Assembly: GCA_016215645.1 (NCBI GenBank)
Contig: JACRIX010000102.1
Coordinates: forward strand, 1 to 35,889
Direction of reading: 5' to 3'
From: Rhodocyclales bacterium
Lineage (GTDB): Bacteria > Pseudomonadota > Gammaproteobacteria > Burkholderiales > Rhodocyclaceae
Length of the DNA: 35,889 nucleotides
The position numbers and the translations under genes are program-made. The notes below the pieces were generated by a model that was given only the letters and a program-made list of their open reading frames with translations, did not search any database and was not told the origin of the DNA. Shown here one piece after another: positions 8,471 through 16,480 of the stretch. Position 1 is the stretch's first letter. Each line of letters begins with the position of its first letter.

Positions 8471-8737
8471 CTATTTTACCGGAAAACGGTCCAGATACCC
8501 GAGCACTTTCGGCGCGTCGAGGAAGTAATGGCAGAGTTCCTGCCCCTCCTCGTCAGCCAGCACCGGCACCAGTTCGTCGTACTTCGCCTCCATTTCCGGA
8601 TCGGCATCGACGTCAAGCACCTCGATCTCGAAATCTGCCACGCCGGGCTCGCCGCGCAAGGCTTGCAGCGCGACGAGCATGTCGTGGCAAAGGTGGCAGT
8701 AATTGCGGCTGTAGAGCCGCAAACGTGGGCCGGGCAT
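8471..8737 (-). CDS. Glutaredoxin-family thiol protein
   Basis: This is an 88-residue single thioredoxin-fold protein. LRLYSRNYCHLCHDM places a CxxC redox motif (CHLC) at about residues 14-17. DFEIEVLDVDADPEM and the cis-Pro-like VPVLADEEG follow. This matches the short glutaredoxin-like (DUF836) family rather than classical GrxA. Its substrate is unknown. It starts directly after the mucD stop with no spacer, so it belongs to the sigma-E operon. It is also the last gene before the terminator. Confidence 0.85.
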   Translation of the reverse strand: MPGPRLRLYSRNYCHLCHDMLVALQALRGEPGVADFEIEVLDVDADPEMEAKYDELVPVLADEEGQELCHYFLDAPKVLGYLDRFPVK

Positions 8738-10171
8738 CTACTTGTCGCTCAGAACCTTGATGGTGATGAAGGTCTGGGAATCGCCACGCCTGACCAGCAG
8801 CGTGATCGCGGCGCTTTTGTCGAGGGCCTGAAGCAATTCGTTGAACTGCGCCACCGACTTGATGTCGGTCTGGCTGCCCCGGGTGATCACCGAGAGGATC
8901 ACGTCGCCCTGCCTCAATTCGGTGCGGGTGCCGGCGTTGCGTACGTCCTCGACGATCAAGCCATGCGGCACACCGATCTGCTTGCGCTGCTCGGCGTTGG
9001 GCACCGAGAGCACCAGGCCGAGGCGATTGGCCGCCGGCTCCGACGGCTTGCCACGACCGGCCGTACGAATGCTGCCCTCCTCGTCAGGGATCTCGCCGAC
9101 CACGGCGGTGAGCTCGCGCGACGAGCCCTTGCGCCAAACCTGAACCGTGACCTTGCTGCCCGGCCTGGTCGACCCGACCATGCGCGGCAGGTCACTGGAT
9201 TCATTCACGGCCTTGCCGTCGTACTTGAGGATGACGTCGCCGATTTCGATGCCGGCCTTGTCGGCGGCAGCCCCCTTCACCACCGAAGCGACCAGCGCGC
9301 CTTGCGGCTTGCTCAGGTTGAAGGATTCGGCGAGCTCCTTGCTCACCTCCTGGATGCCGATGCCGAGGCGACCGCGGCTGACCTTGCCCTTGGACTTGAG
9401 CTGGCCCTGGACTTCCATCGCCAGGTCGATCGGAATCGCAAACGAGAGGCCCATGGAGCCGCCGGACCGGGAATAAATCTGCGAGTTGATGCCAATCACC
9501 TCGCCCTTCATGTTGAACAACGGGCCGCCCGAGTTGCCGGGGTTGATGGCGACATCGGTCTGGATAAAGGGCACGAAGTTCTCGTGCTGCAGGGAACGCC
9601 CCTTGGCGCTGACAATGCCGGCGGTGACGGTGTTCTCGAAGCCGAAAGGCGAGCCGATGGCAATCACCCATTCGCCGACCTTGAGTTTGGCGGAATCGCC
9701 GAGTTTGGCTACCTGCAGGTTGCTGGCCTCGATCTTGATCAGGGCGACGTCGGTGCGCTTGTCGGCGCCCAGTACCTTGGCCTTGAACTCGCGCTTGTCC
9801 GCCAGTTTGACCAGCACTTCGTCGGCACCTTCGACGACATGGGCGTTGGTCAGGATGTGGCCGTCGGCACCGATGATGAAACCGGAGCCCAGCGAGCGGT
9901 TCTTGAATTCCTGCGGCATGCCGGGGATGTTCGGGATCTGGCCGGGGAAAAAGCGGCGCAGCAGCTCCTGCGCGGCCTCATCGTCACCGAAGGGGGAACC
10001 GGGGATGCCGCGCCGTCCCTTGATGACCTGGGTGGTGCTGATGTTGACCACGGTGGCGCCCTGCTTCTCGACCAGTTCGGTGAAGTCGGGCAGGTCCTTG
10101 GCCTGAGCCGCCAGCGGCACCGAGACCAGGGCAGCCACGGCAAGGGCCAGTATCGTCAGGAATTTTTTCAT
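8738..10171 (-). CDS. mucD: Periplasmic serine protease MucD/DegP (Do family)
   Basis: This 477-residue HtrA-family protease-chaperone degrades misfolded envelope proteins. A signal peptide covers about residues 1-24 (cleavage after AAQA). The catalytic triad is His111 (NAHVV), Asp141 (TDVALI) and Ser214 (GNSGGP). Two PDZ domains follow, at about 265-355 (GRLGIGIQEV) and 385-470 (LGLVLSV). Its ATG overlaps the rseC stop by 4 bp. Position after rseA-rseB-rseC identifies it as the MucD-type member of the sigma-E operon. Confidence 0.95.
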   Translation of the reverse strand: MKKFLTILALAVAALVSVPLAAQAKDLPDFTELVEKQGATVVNISTTQVIKGRRGIPGSPFGDDEAAQELLRRFFPGQIPNIPGMPQEFKNRSLGSGFIIGADGHILTNAHVVEGADEVLVKLADKREFKAKVLGADKRTDVALIKIEASNLQVAKLGDSAKLKVGEWVIAIGSPFGFENTVTAGIVSAKGRSLQHENFVPFIQTDVAINPGNSGGPLFNMKGEVIGINSQIYSRSGGSMGLSFAIPIDLAMEVQGQLKSKGKVSRGRLGIGIQEVSKELAESFNLSKPQGALVASVVKGAAADKAGIEIGDVILKYDGKAVNESSDLPRMVGSTRPGSKVTVQVWRKGSSRELTAVVGEIPDEEGSIRTAGRGKPSEPAANRLGLVLSVPNAEQRKQIGVPHGLIVEDVRNAGTRTELRQGDVILSVITRGSQTDIKSVAQFNELLQALDKSAAITLLVRRGDSQTFITIKVLSDK

Positions 10172-10611
10172 TTCTGTTCCTCGAATCGAATTTCTTTTGT
10201 AGGAAATTGCAGTGAAACAAGTTCTCGATCGTCGCGCACCTGCACTTCACGGCGCCGCAGCAGGGTCAGCCCGACGCCCAGCCCGAGCAGCGTTCCCCCG
10301 GCGGCCCAGGCATCGTCTCCCAGACCCTGGCCCAGCACGGCACCGGCGATCGCCAGCAGCAAGGGCCAAACGTAAGAGGCCAGCGACGCACGCCAGAGCA
10401 TGCCGTCGGCGATGTTGAGCCGGACCCTGTCGCCGATGCGGGCGCCGATGTGGTTGGCCAGGCGATAGCGGCGCACACCGGCGTTTCCCGCCAGGCCCTC
10501 GACGCAGGCGTCGGTGTTCCTGCAATTGCCACAACTGGGGGCGCGTGCCGGAAGTTCAACCCACGCATCGTTGCCGGCGACGTCGACCACCACGGCGTCG
10601 CATTGGCTCAT
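10168..10611 (-). CDS. rseC: RseC/MucC-family membrane protein
   Basis: This 147-residue inner-membrane protein is of the SoxR-reducing-system/RseC family. The N-terminal cytoplasmic part has clustered cysteines in SCGNCRNTDAC (Cys27, Cys30, Cys36), expected to bind metal or an Fe-S cluster. Two hydrophobic helices follow (about 80-95 and 98-117), then a basic tail. In E. coli RseC modulates sigma-E and, separately, takes part in SoxR reduction. It overlaps rseB and mucD by 4 bp on either side. Confidence 0.9.
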   Translation of the reverse strand: MSQCDAVVVDVAGNDAWVELPARAPSCGNCRNTDACVEGLAGNAGVRRYRLANHIGARIGDRVRLNIADGMLWRASLASYVWPLLLAIAGAVLGQGLGDDAWAAGGTLLGLGVGLTLLRRREVQVRDDRELVSLQFPTKEIRFEEQK

Positions 10612-11579
10612 TTTCGCCTCCGTTCGATGCCATCGCCAAGGCGCTTGACGGCCAGCGGCGGCACTTCACCCATGACCACCAGGCGATGTTCGCCGAGTTG
10701 GCGACGGTAAATATTCACCGGCCCCAGGCTGGCCACCGAATCGGCCTCGCCGCCAACACCACCGGACTCGATGAAGACCGAAATCGAGGCCAGCCCGTCG
10801 GAGAACACCACATGCAGGCTTTCCGGCTGATCCGGCGCCGACTGGCGTTTCATCGCGGTAAGCTTGCGAAACCCGGGCAGCATGTTGCGGAATACCCATG
10901 CCACATCATCCCCCTTGAGTTCGGTGGTCCGCACCTGCTGCACCTTGACACGGTCGCCATGGAAACGGGCATCGAGCGCGCCCTGTTCCAGGGGGCCGCC
11001 GACATTCACCTGGGTGAAGGTAAACGACTCCAGGGTTTCGCCGCGCTCGCCGATCAGGTTAGCCTTGAGCAGGAGGCCGCTGGCCTGGTCCATCCAGAAT
11101 TCGTGGCCATAGCGCAGGGCGTCCCGCGGTTCGAGGCGCAGGGAACGGCTGTGCAGGCCGGCGACGCGCGCGCTGCCGCCTTCGCGAATTGCGTAATACT
11201 CGGGCAGGCTACCCAGACCGGCCGGCAAAAGAGCGGGAAACCCTCTTTGGCTGGGGCGGCTTTCGACAATCAACAATTTCTCGTCGGGGAAGAAACACTT
11301 CACCTCGCTTCCCGAGCGCAGCACTTCGCGCGGGCTGCCATCGAGCGCCTCGATGCGTTCGACTTCAATGCCGTCCTTCACCGAATGCACAATGCGCGAG
11401 CTATCGACACGCTGGCCGCTGCGGTAGACGAAAGTTCCGCTGTAGGTCAACTGACGCGAGCCCTGGGCGATCTTTTGCAGCAGGGCCAGCGGATCCTCGG
11501 CGCGCGCTGGCGTGACGACCAGCATCGAGCACAGCAGCAACCCGACTCGACCAACCAGCGCCGACTGAAAACGCGGCAT
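10608..11579 (-). CDS. rseB: Sigma-E regulatory protein RseB/MucB
   Basis: This 323-residue periplasmic protein binds the anti-sigma factor RseA and shields it from proteolysis until it senses mislocalised lipid or lipoprotein signals. A signal peptide covers about residues 1-27 (cleavage after ARA). The LolA-like large domain begins with LLQKIAQGSRQLTYSGTFVY, and the smaller C-terminal domain contains FSDGLASISVFIE. The start is the ATG at 11577-11579, overlapping the rseA stop by one base; a longer open frame upstream is read-through of rseA in another frame. Confidence 0.94.
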   Translation of the reverse strand: MPRFQSALVGRVGLLLCSMLVVTPARAEDPLALLQKIAQGSRQLTYSGTFVYRSGQRVDSSRIVHSVKDGIEVERIEALDGSPREVLRSGSEVKCFFPDEKLLIVESRPSQRGFPALLPAGLGSLPEYYAIREGGSARVAGLHSRSLRLEPRDALRYGHEFWMDQASGLLLKANLIGERGETLESFTFTQVNVGGPLEQGALDARFHGDRVKVQQVRTTELKGDDVAWVFRNMLPGFRKLTAMKRQSAPDQPESLHVVFSDGLASISVFIESGGVGGEADSVASLGPVNIYRRQLGEHRLVVMGEVPPLAVKRLGDGIERRRK

Positions 11580-12082
11580 CAACGCCCCTCGCCCGCCACC
11601 GCAACCGTGCGGATGTTGCGTGCGCCGCCCACCATCGGACCGGCCGGCGAATAGGCCTGGTGGGCAACGAGATATTCCTGCAGGCGCGGCGTCGACGGAA
11701 CCGTTGCGGCTACCGGCAACGCCTTGGCCGGGGCCAGCGCCAGTTGGGCGGCGGGAGCACGTTCGGCAGCCGGCCCCAGGCCCAGCCAGGCCACCACCGC
11801 AACTCCGGCGACGGACGCGGCCAGCGCAAGCGCGGGGCGGGACCAGTCGCGTTGTGCCCGCCGCTGCGGTGCGAGCACGGTCGGCTCCTGTTCCAGGGCC
11901 GCCATGACGCTGGCGCTGATATCGAAGTCGAGTCGCTTTTCGTTGCGCAGTGCCTCGCCGATCAGGTGGGCATCGCTCCACTGCCGGCGCAGCGCTTCGC
12001 CACGACGCATGGCATCGAGGGATTCACTGGCCTCGTTGCCATCGAGTTCGCCATCCATCAGTGCCGAGATTCGTGTCTTCAT
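11579..12082 (-). CDS. rseA: Anti-sigma-E factor RseA/MucA
   Basis: This 167-residue single-pass membrane protein holds the sigma factor inactive. The N-terminal cytoplasmic domain (MKTRISALMDGELDGNE, WSDAHLIGEALR) is the RseA sigma-binding region. One hydrophobic helix lies at about residues 84-101, and the Ala/Pro-rich remainder is periplasmic and would contact RseB. Regulated proteolysis by DegS- and RseP-type proteases is known for the family; those genes are not in the window. The gene follows rpoE by 4 bp. Confidence 0.92.
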   Translation of the reverse strand: MKTRISALMDGELDGNEASESLDAMRRGEALRRQWSDAHLIGEALRNEKRLDFDISASVMAALEQEPTVLAPQRRAQRDWSRPALALAASVAGVAVVAWLGLGPAAERAPAAQLALAPAKALPVAATVPSTPRLQEYLVAHQAYSPAGPMVGGARNIRTVAVAGEGR

Positions 12083-12086
12083 ATGA

Positions 12087-12686
12087 TCACCATCGTTTGT
12101 CCGGTGCCGAATCCAGCATCGGTTTGAGGCGTGCGGAAATCGCGTCGCGGGCGCGAAAGATGCGCGAACGCACCGTCCCGATAGGGCAATCCATCACTTG
12201 CGCGATTTCCTCGTAGGACAGGCCATCGATCTCGCGCAGCATGATCGCCGTTCGCAGATCTTCGGGCAAGGCTTCCATCGCGGCGTTCACGGTCTCCCCG
12301 ATCTGCCTGGTCATCAGCAGGCGTTCCGGCGTGTCGCTGTCGTGCAGCAACTCCGAATCGCCTCCCGAATCGGCTTCCTCGCCATCGAAATGGTCGGTTG
12401 CCGAGACTCTGCGGCCATGCGTGACCAGCCAGTTTTTCGCGGTATTGACGCCGATGCGGTACAGCCATGTGTAGAAAGCACTGTCGTTGCGAAACCCAGG
12501 CAGCGCCCGGTAGGCGCGGATGAAGCTGTCCTGGACGATATCCTCGACTTCCGTCTGATCGCGCACCATGCGCCCGATCAAACGGGCGAGCTTGCGCTGG
12601 TACTTGGTGACCAGCAGGCCGAAGGCCTGCTTGTCACCCGCCTGCACTCGCTCGACCAGCAGCCGGTCCGCGTCGCGATCTCCCAT
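12087..12686 (-). CDS. rpoE: RNA polymerase sigma factor RpoE (sigma-24/AlgU)
   Basis: This 199-residue ECF sigma factor governs the envelope stress response. Region 2 (DIVQDSFIRAYRALPGF, FYTWLYRIGVNTAKNWL) and region 4 (LPEDLRTAIMLREIDGLSYEEIA, GTVRSRIFRAR) are both clear. The ATG at 12684-12686 (MGDRDADRLLVERVQAGD) is chosen because it aligns with the family. The frame stays open for 22 more codons, but those would overlap the promoter region. It is first in the operon with rseA, rseB, rseC, mucD and a glutaredoxin-like gene. Confidence 0.95.
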   Translation of the reverse strand: MGDRDADRLLVERVQAGDKQAFGLLVTKYQRKLARLIGRMVRDQTEVEDIVQDSFIRAYRALPGFRNDSAFYTWLYRIGVNTAKNWLVTHGRRVSATDHFDGEEADSGGDSELLHDSDTPERLLMTRQIGETVNAAMEALPEDLRTAIMLREIDGLSYEEIAQVMDCPIGTVRSRIFRARDAISARLKPMLDSAPDKRW

Positions 12687-12742
12687 GAGCTTTACGTGTT
12701 GTTCCCGCCCGAAATGATGCACGGTTTGAATAACCGCAAGCG

Positions 12743-12751
12743 AGTATAACA
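12743..12751 (-). promoter_or_regulatory. Candidate extended -10 promoter for rpoE operon
   Basis: The minus strand reads TGTTATACT (12751-12743), a TGn extended -10 with hexamer TATACT, about 57 bp upstream of the rpoE start. No good -35 is visible. It would be a housekeeping-sigma promoter. Confidence 0.5.
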
Positions 12752-12807
12752 AGCCGCCTAGCCCGCCCTTCGATCACCCGGCCCGCTGCCGCTGTTCCGG
12801 ATGCCGA

Positions 12808-12836
12808 CAATGACCCCCCCTCCGTGAATTAGTTCC
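12808..12836 (-). promoter_or_regulatory. Possible sigma-E-type promoter upstream of rpoE
   Basis: The minus strand reads GGAACT (12836-12831), then 17 bp, then TCATT starting at 12813. The first element equals the sigma-E -35 core; the -10 matches only loosely. Autoregulation of rpoE operons is common. The evidence here is weak. Confidence 0.3.
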
Positions 12837-12847
12837 GCCGGCGGCAG

Positions 12848-12856
12848 TGATATAGT
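12848..12856 (+). promoter_or_regulatory. nadB promoter, -10 almost abutting the start codon
   Basis: TGATATAGT at 12848-12856 is an extended -10 (TGn plus TATAGT). The nadB ATG begins at 12865, so only 8 nt separate the -10 from the start codon. The expected transcript would start at or within 1-2 nt of the AUG. There is no ribosome-binding site in the CCCGCCCC spacer. Confidence 0.6.
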
Positions 12857-12864
12857 CCCGCCCC

Positions 12865-14457
12865 ATGAAACCCGGTGCCATCCAGCATTTCGACGTGCTT
12901 ATTTTGGGCAGCGGCCTGGCCGGCCAGTCGCTGGCATTGCGTCTGGCGGACACCCGGCGGGTGGCCCTGGTAACCAAGCGGGCGCTGACCGACTCGGCCT
13001 CGGCCTGGGCCCAGGGCGGCATCGCCGCGGTGCTCGACCCGGCGGATTCGGTCGACGCCCACGTCAGCGACACCTTCAATGCCGGCGCCGGCCTGTGTGA
13101 CCCGACGGCCACCCGCTTCGTCGTTGAACACGGCCGCAAAGCCATCGAATGGCTGATCGATCGCGGCGTGCCCTTCACCCACGACAACACGCCGCTCGGC
13201 TTTCATCTGACACGCGAGGGCGGCCACGGCCAGCGCCGCATCATCCATGCCGCCGATGCCACCGGCACCGCCGTGCAGGCGACGCTGACCGAACAGGTCA
13301 GAAAGCACCCCAACATCACGGTGCTTGAGCGCCACATCGCGATCGACCTGATCACCGCCGCCAAACTGGGGCTGCCGCGCAACCGCTGCCTCGGCGCCTA
13401 CGTGCTCGATGTGGCCAGCGACCGCGTGCTGACGCTGGGCGCCAGCCACACGGCGCTGGCTACCGGTGGCGCGGGCAAGGTGTATGTCTACACCACCAAC
13501 CCGGACACCGCCACCGGCGACGGCGTCGCCATGGCCTGGCGGGCGGGTTGCCGGGTGGCGAACATGGAATTCATCCAGTTCCACCCGACCTGCCTCTACC
13601 ACCCGCACGCCAAGTCCTTTCTTATCTCCGAGGCCCTGCGCGGCGAGGGGGGCCTGCTGCGCCTGCCCGACGGCACGCGCTTCATGCCAGCGCATGACGA
13701 ACGAGCCGAACTGGCGCCGCGCGACATCGTCGCCCGTGCCATCGATTTCGAAATGAAGCGTCATGGCCTCGACTGCGTTTTCCTCGACATGACGCACAAG
13801 ACGCCGGAGTTCCTTGCCGAACATTTCCCGACCATCCAGGCGCGCTGCCGCGAACTCGGCATCGACATCACCAGGGAACCGATACCCGTGGTGCCGGCGG
13901 CGCATTATGCCTGCGGCGGCGTCGTCACCGACCTTGCCGCTCGCACCGACCTGCCCGGCCTCTATGCCGTCGGCGAAACCGCCTTCACCGGCTTGCACGG
14001 GGCCAACCGGCTGGCATCGAACTCGCTGCTGGAATGCGTGGTGTTTTCGGCGGCGGCGGCCAAGGACATCCTCGCCGCCCAGGTAACGCCCCTGCCCCAC
14101 CTGCCGCAGTGGGACGAAAGCCGCGTGCGCGATCCGGACGAGGAAATCGTCATCTCGCACAACTGGGCCGAACTGCGCCGCTTCATGTGGGACTACGTCG
14201 GCATCGTGCGCACCAACAAGCGCCTGGAACGGGCGCTGCACCGCATCCACCTGCTGGAAAAGGAAATCGAGGATTACTACGCCCACTACCGCGTCGGCAA
14301 TGACCTCATCGAACTGCGCAACCTGGTGTTGACCGCCCACCTGATCGTCAAGAGCGCCCAGTTCCGCCATGAAAGCCGCGGCCTGCATTTCAGCCAGGAC
14401 TACCCCGAAACCCTGCCGCGCGCGCTGGAAACGGTGCTGCATCCGCGCCACCCGTAA
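12865..14457 (+). CDS. nadB: L-aspartate oxidase
   Basis: This 530-residue flavoenzyme oxidises L-aspartate to iminoaspartate, the first step of de novo NAD synthesis (with NadA, not in this window). The FAD-binding Rossmann motif is at about 11-28 (LILGSGLAGQSLALRLA). SASAWAQGGIAAV, the HPTCLYHP substrate region and the C-terminal FAD contact LASNSLLECVVFSAAAA are all present. The helical C-terminal domain has WAELRRFMWDYVGIVR. Length is normal. It is divergent from rpoE, as in E. coli. Confidence 0.97.
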   Translation: MKPGAIQHFDVLILGSGLAGQSLALRLADTRRVALVTKRALTDSASAWAQGGIAAVLDPADSVDAHVSDTFNAGAGLCDPTATRFVVEHGRKAIEWLIDRGVPFTHDNTPLGFHLTREGGHGQRRIIHAADATGTAVQATLTEQVRKHPNITVLERHIAIDLITAAKLGLPRNRCLGAYVLDVASDRVLTLGASHTALATGGAGKVYVYTTNPDTATGDGVAMAWRAGCRVANMEFIQFHPTCLYHPHAKSFLISEALRGEGGLLRLPDGTRFMPAHDERAELAPRDIVARAIDFEMKRHGLDCVFLDMTHKTPEFLAEHFPTIQARCRELGIDITREPIPVVPAAHYACGGVVTDLAARTDLPGLYAVGETAFTGLHGANRLASNSLLECVVFSAAAAKDILAAQVTPLPHLPQWDESRVRDPDEEIVISHNWAELRRFMWDYVGIVRTNKRLERALHRIHLLEKEIEDYYAHYRVGNDLIELRNLVLTAHLIVKSAQFRHESRGLHFSQDYPETLPRALETVLHPRHP

Positions 14458-14461
14458 GGGA

Positions 14462-14884
14462 TCAACGCGGCGGGACCGCCGGTACCCGCCAGCGCAGCCA
14501 GAGACGAAGTTCACGGGCATCGTCTTGAGAAAGGCTGTCGCTGGCCAGCGCCATGGCCTTGATGCGGCCCTTCTCGCGGTACAGCAGGACAACCAACGGA
14601 GCAATCACCATGGTATGCGGATGGACCACGCCCTCGGTCACCGTGCTGTCAGCGCCGACTTTCTCGAAGCGTCCCGCGTCGCGCAGGATCAGGCTGGTCG
14701 GGAGTTCGGCGTTGCGCTGTCGTGCCAGCGAGTAGCCGACGAGGACCAGCAGCAGCGCCGCGGTCCATCCGGGAATCGAACTGGCCAGCACCGCAGCGCC
14801 GCCAACGAGATGCGCCGCAAGCTGAATGAGCAGCAGGCGGCGCGACGGCTTGAGATGTATGGTCTGCGGCGCGACTGGCGGCAT
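14462..14884 (-). CDS. YgfX/CptA-like membrane protein
   Basis: This is a 140-residue protein. Two adjacent hydrophobic helices (about 17-35 and 39-54) are followed by a cytoplasmic part with LILRDAGRFEKVGAD and LALASDSLSQDDARELRLWLRWR. This layout and its place beside nadB fit the YgfX family, described in E. coli as the toxin partner of SdhE/YgfY (CptB), with effects on the cytoskeleton proteins FtsZ and MreB. No sdhE-like gene is next to it here. The assignment is by pattern only. It is convergent with nadB (4 bp gap) and its start lies 15 bp after the fabF stop, so it may be the last gene of the fab operon. Confidence 0.6.
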   Translation of the reverse strand: MPPVAPQTIHLKPSRRLLLIQLAAHLVGGAAVLASSIPGWTAALLLVLVGYSLARQRNAELPTSLILRDAGRFEKVGADSTVTEGVVHPHTMVIAPLVVLLYREKGRIKAMALASDSLSQDDARELRLWLRWRVPAVPPR

Positions 14885-14899
14885 CGCCCGGCCGCCGTG

Positions 14900-16135
14900 C
14901 TAGAAGCGGCGGAAGACCAATGAGCCGTTGGTACCGCCGAAGCCGAAATTGTTCTTCAGGGCGACATCGATCGTCATCGACCGCGCGGTATTGGCGCAGT
15001 AGTCCAGGTCGCATTCCGGATCCTGGTTGAAGATGTTGATGGTCGGCGGCGACACCTGGTGATGCACGGCGAGCACGGTAAATACCGATTCCAGGCCACC
15101 GGCGCCACCCAACAGGTGGCCGGTCATCGATTTGGTGGAATTGACCACGGTCTTCTTTGCGGCATCGATACCGAGCGCCAGCTTGATGGCTTCGGTCTCG
15201 TTCTTGTCGCCCAGCGGGGTCGACGTGCCATGGGCATTGACGTAATGCACCTGGTCGGCATTGACGCCGGCGTTCTTCAGGGCATTGACCATGCTGCGAC
15301 GGGGACCGTCGGTGTCCGGCGCGGTCATGTGGAAGGCGTCGCCGCTCATGCCGAAGCCGGAAAGCTCGGCGTAGATCTTTGCGCCGCGCGCCTTGGCGTG
15401 CTCGTATTCCTCGATCACCATGACACCGGCGCCCTCGCCCATGACGAAGCCGTCGCGGTCCTTGTCCCAGGGACGGGAGGCGGTGGCCGGATCGTCGTTG
15501 CGCGTTGACAGCGCCTGGGCCGAGGCGAAGCCACCGATGGCCAGGGGCGAGATCGTCGCTTCGGCGCCGCCGCAGACCATCGCGTCGGCGTCGCCGTACT
15601 CGATCATGCGCGCCGAGAGGCCAATTGCGTGCAGGCCCGTGGTGCAGGCCGTGACCACGGCAATGTTGGGCCCCTTGAGGCCGAACATGATCGACAGGTT
15701 GCCCGAGATCATGTTGCTGATCGTGCCCGGAATGAAGAAGGGCGAGATCTTGCGCGGGCCGCCGGCAAGGAAATCGTTGTGGGTATCCTCGATCAGCGGC
15801 AGGCCGCCGATGCCGGAGCCGATATTCACGCCGATGCGCTCCGCATCGGCCTGCGGCGTATCGAGTCCCGCGTCGCGCAGGGCCTGAACGCCGGCCGCCA
15901 TGCCGAAGTGGATGAAGGTATCCATCCGCCGGGCTTCCTTGGCCGACAGGTAGGCCGTGACGTCGAAGTTCTTCACTTCGCCGGCGATCTGCGCCTTGAA
16001 GGCCGACGGATCGAACTTCGTGATGCGGCCGATGCCGCTCTTCCCGGCCGTGAGGTTCTCCCAGGCTTCGGCTACCGAATTGCCGACCGGGGAGATGACT
16101 CCCAGGCCGGTCACCACCACGCGGCGTCGCGACAC
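14900..16135 (-). CDS. fabF: 3-oxoacyl-[ACP] synthase II (FabF)
   Basis: This 411-residue condensing enzyme elongates acyl-ACP with malonyl-ACP. The catalytic triad is Cys164 (VTACTTGLHA), His302 (NAHGTSTPLGD) and His340 (KSMTGHLLGGAGG), with Lys335. Its N-terminus RRVVVTGLGVISPVG is typical. It follows acpP by 27 bp in the usual order. Confidence 0.97.
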   Translation of the reverse strand: MSRRRVVVTGLGVISPVGNSVAEAWENLTAGKSGIGRITKFDPSAFKAQIAGEVKNFDVTAYLSAKEARRMDTFIHFGMAAGVQALRDAGLDTPQADAERIGVNIGSGIGGLPLIEDTHNDFLAGGPRKISPFFIPGTISNMISGNLSIMFGLKGPNIAVVTACTTGLHAIGLSARMIEYGDADAMVCGGAEATISPLAIGGFASAQALSTRNDDPATASRPWDKDRDGFVMGEGAGVMVIEEYEHAKARGAKIYAELSGFGMSGDAFHMTAPDTDGPRRSMVNALKNAGVNADQVHYVNAHGTSTPLGDKNETEAIKLALGIDAAKKTVVNSTKSMTGHLLGGAGGLESVFTVLAVHHQVSPPTINIFNQDPECDLDYCANTARSMTIDVALKNNFGFGGTNGSLVFRRF

Positions 16136-16162
16136 GTTCAGCTCCGGATCAGGGATTGAAAA

Positions 16163-16402
16163 CTACTTCTTGACGTTGGCGTTGACGTAGTCGATCGCCT
16201 GCTGCACGGTGGTGATCTTCTCGGCATCCTCGTCGGGGATCTCACACTCGAACTCCTCCTCCAGCGCCATCACCAGCTCGACCGTGTCGAGCGAGTCGGC
16301 ACCGAGGTCATCGACGAAGCTGGATTCGTTCTTGATGTCGGCTTCGTTGACGCCCAGTTGCTCGGCGACGATCTTCTTGACGCGTTGTTCGATGTTGTCC
16401 AT
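16163..16402 (-). CDS. acpP: Acyl carrier protein
   Basis: This 79-residue acidic protein carries growing acyl chains on phosphopantetheine. The attachment site is Ser37 in the invariant [18 protein letters not shown]. AcpS in this window performs the modification. The start has a strong ribosome-binding site (AAGGAG, 7 nt spacing). A candidate promoter lies in the 78-bp gap after fabG, so it may be expressed more highly than its neighbours. Confidence 0.98.
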   Translation of the reverse strand: MDNIEQRVKKIVAEQLGVNEADIKNESSFVDDLGADSLDTVELVMALEEEFECEIPDEDAEKITTVQQAIDYVNANVKK

Positions 16403-16447
16403 CTTGAAACTCCTTCCCTTGATTGTTCGGCTGGAAAAAACCTGCTT

Positions 16448-16456
16448 ATTTTAACA
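16448..16456 (-). promoter_or_regulatory. Candidate extended -10 promoter for acpP
   Basis: The minus strand reads TGTTAAAAT (16456-16448), a TGn extended -10 in an AT-rich pocket between fabG and acpP, 45 bp before the acpP ATG. No clear -35 is seen. Separate acpP promoters are common in fab clusters. Confidence 0.5.
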
Positions 16457-16480
16457 AAACCTGCATGCCCCTTGCAGCGA

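Noticed and set aside
8405..10375. Very long open frame (656 codons) antisense to mucD
   Set aside because: Composition is the mirror of the mucD codons; no start signal or domain; GC-rich third positions produce such shadows throughout the window.
10608..11981. 457-codon frame as a long RseB
   Set aside because: The first ~134 residues are rseA in another frame; the signal peptide begins at MPRFQSALVG.
12806..12823. Fourth copy of the G/C-run repeat (C-run near nadB)
   Set aside because: Only a single C7 run followed by TCC; no returning G-run or palindrome.
14100..14460. Rho-independent terminator for nadB
   Set aside because: No hairpin with a T-run near 14457; nadB and the YgfX-like gene nearly touch.
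12829..14604. 591-codon open frame antisense to nadB
   Set aside because: Same shadow effect; nadB is a full-length recognised enzyme on the other strand.
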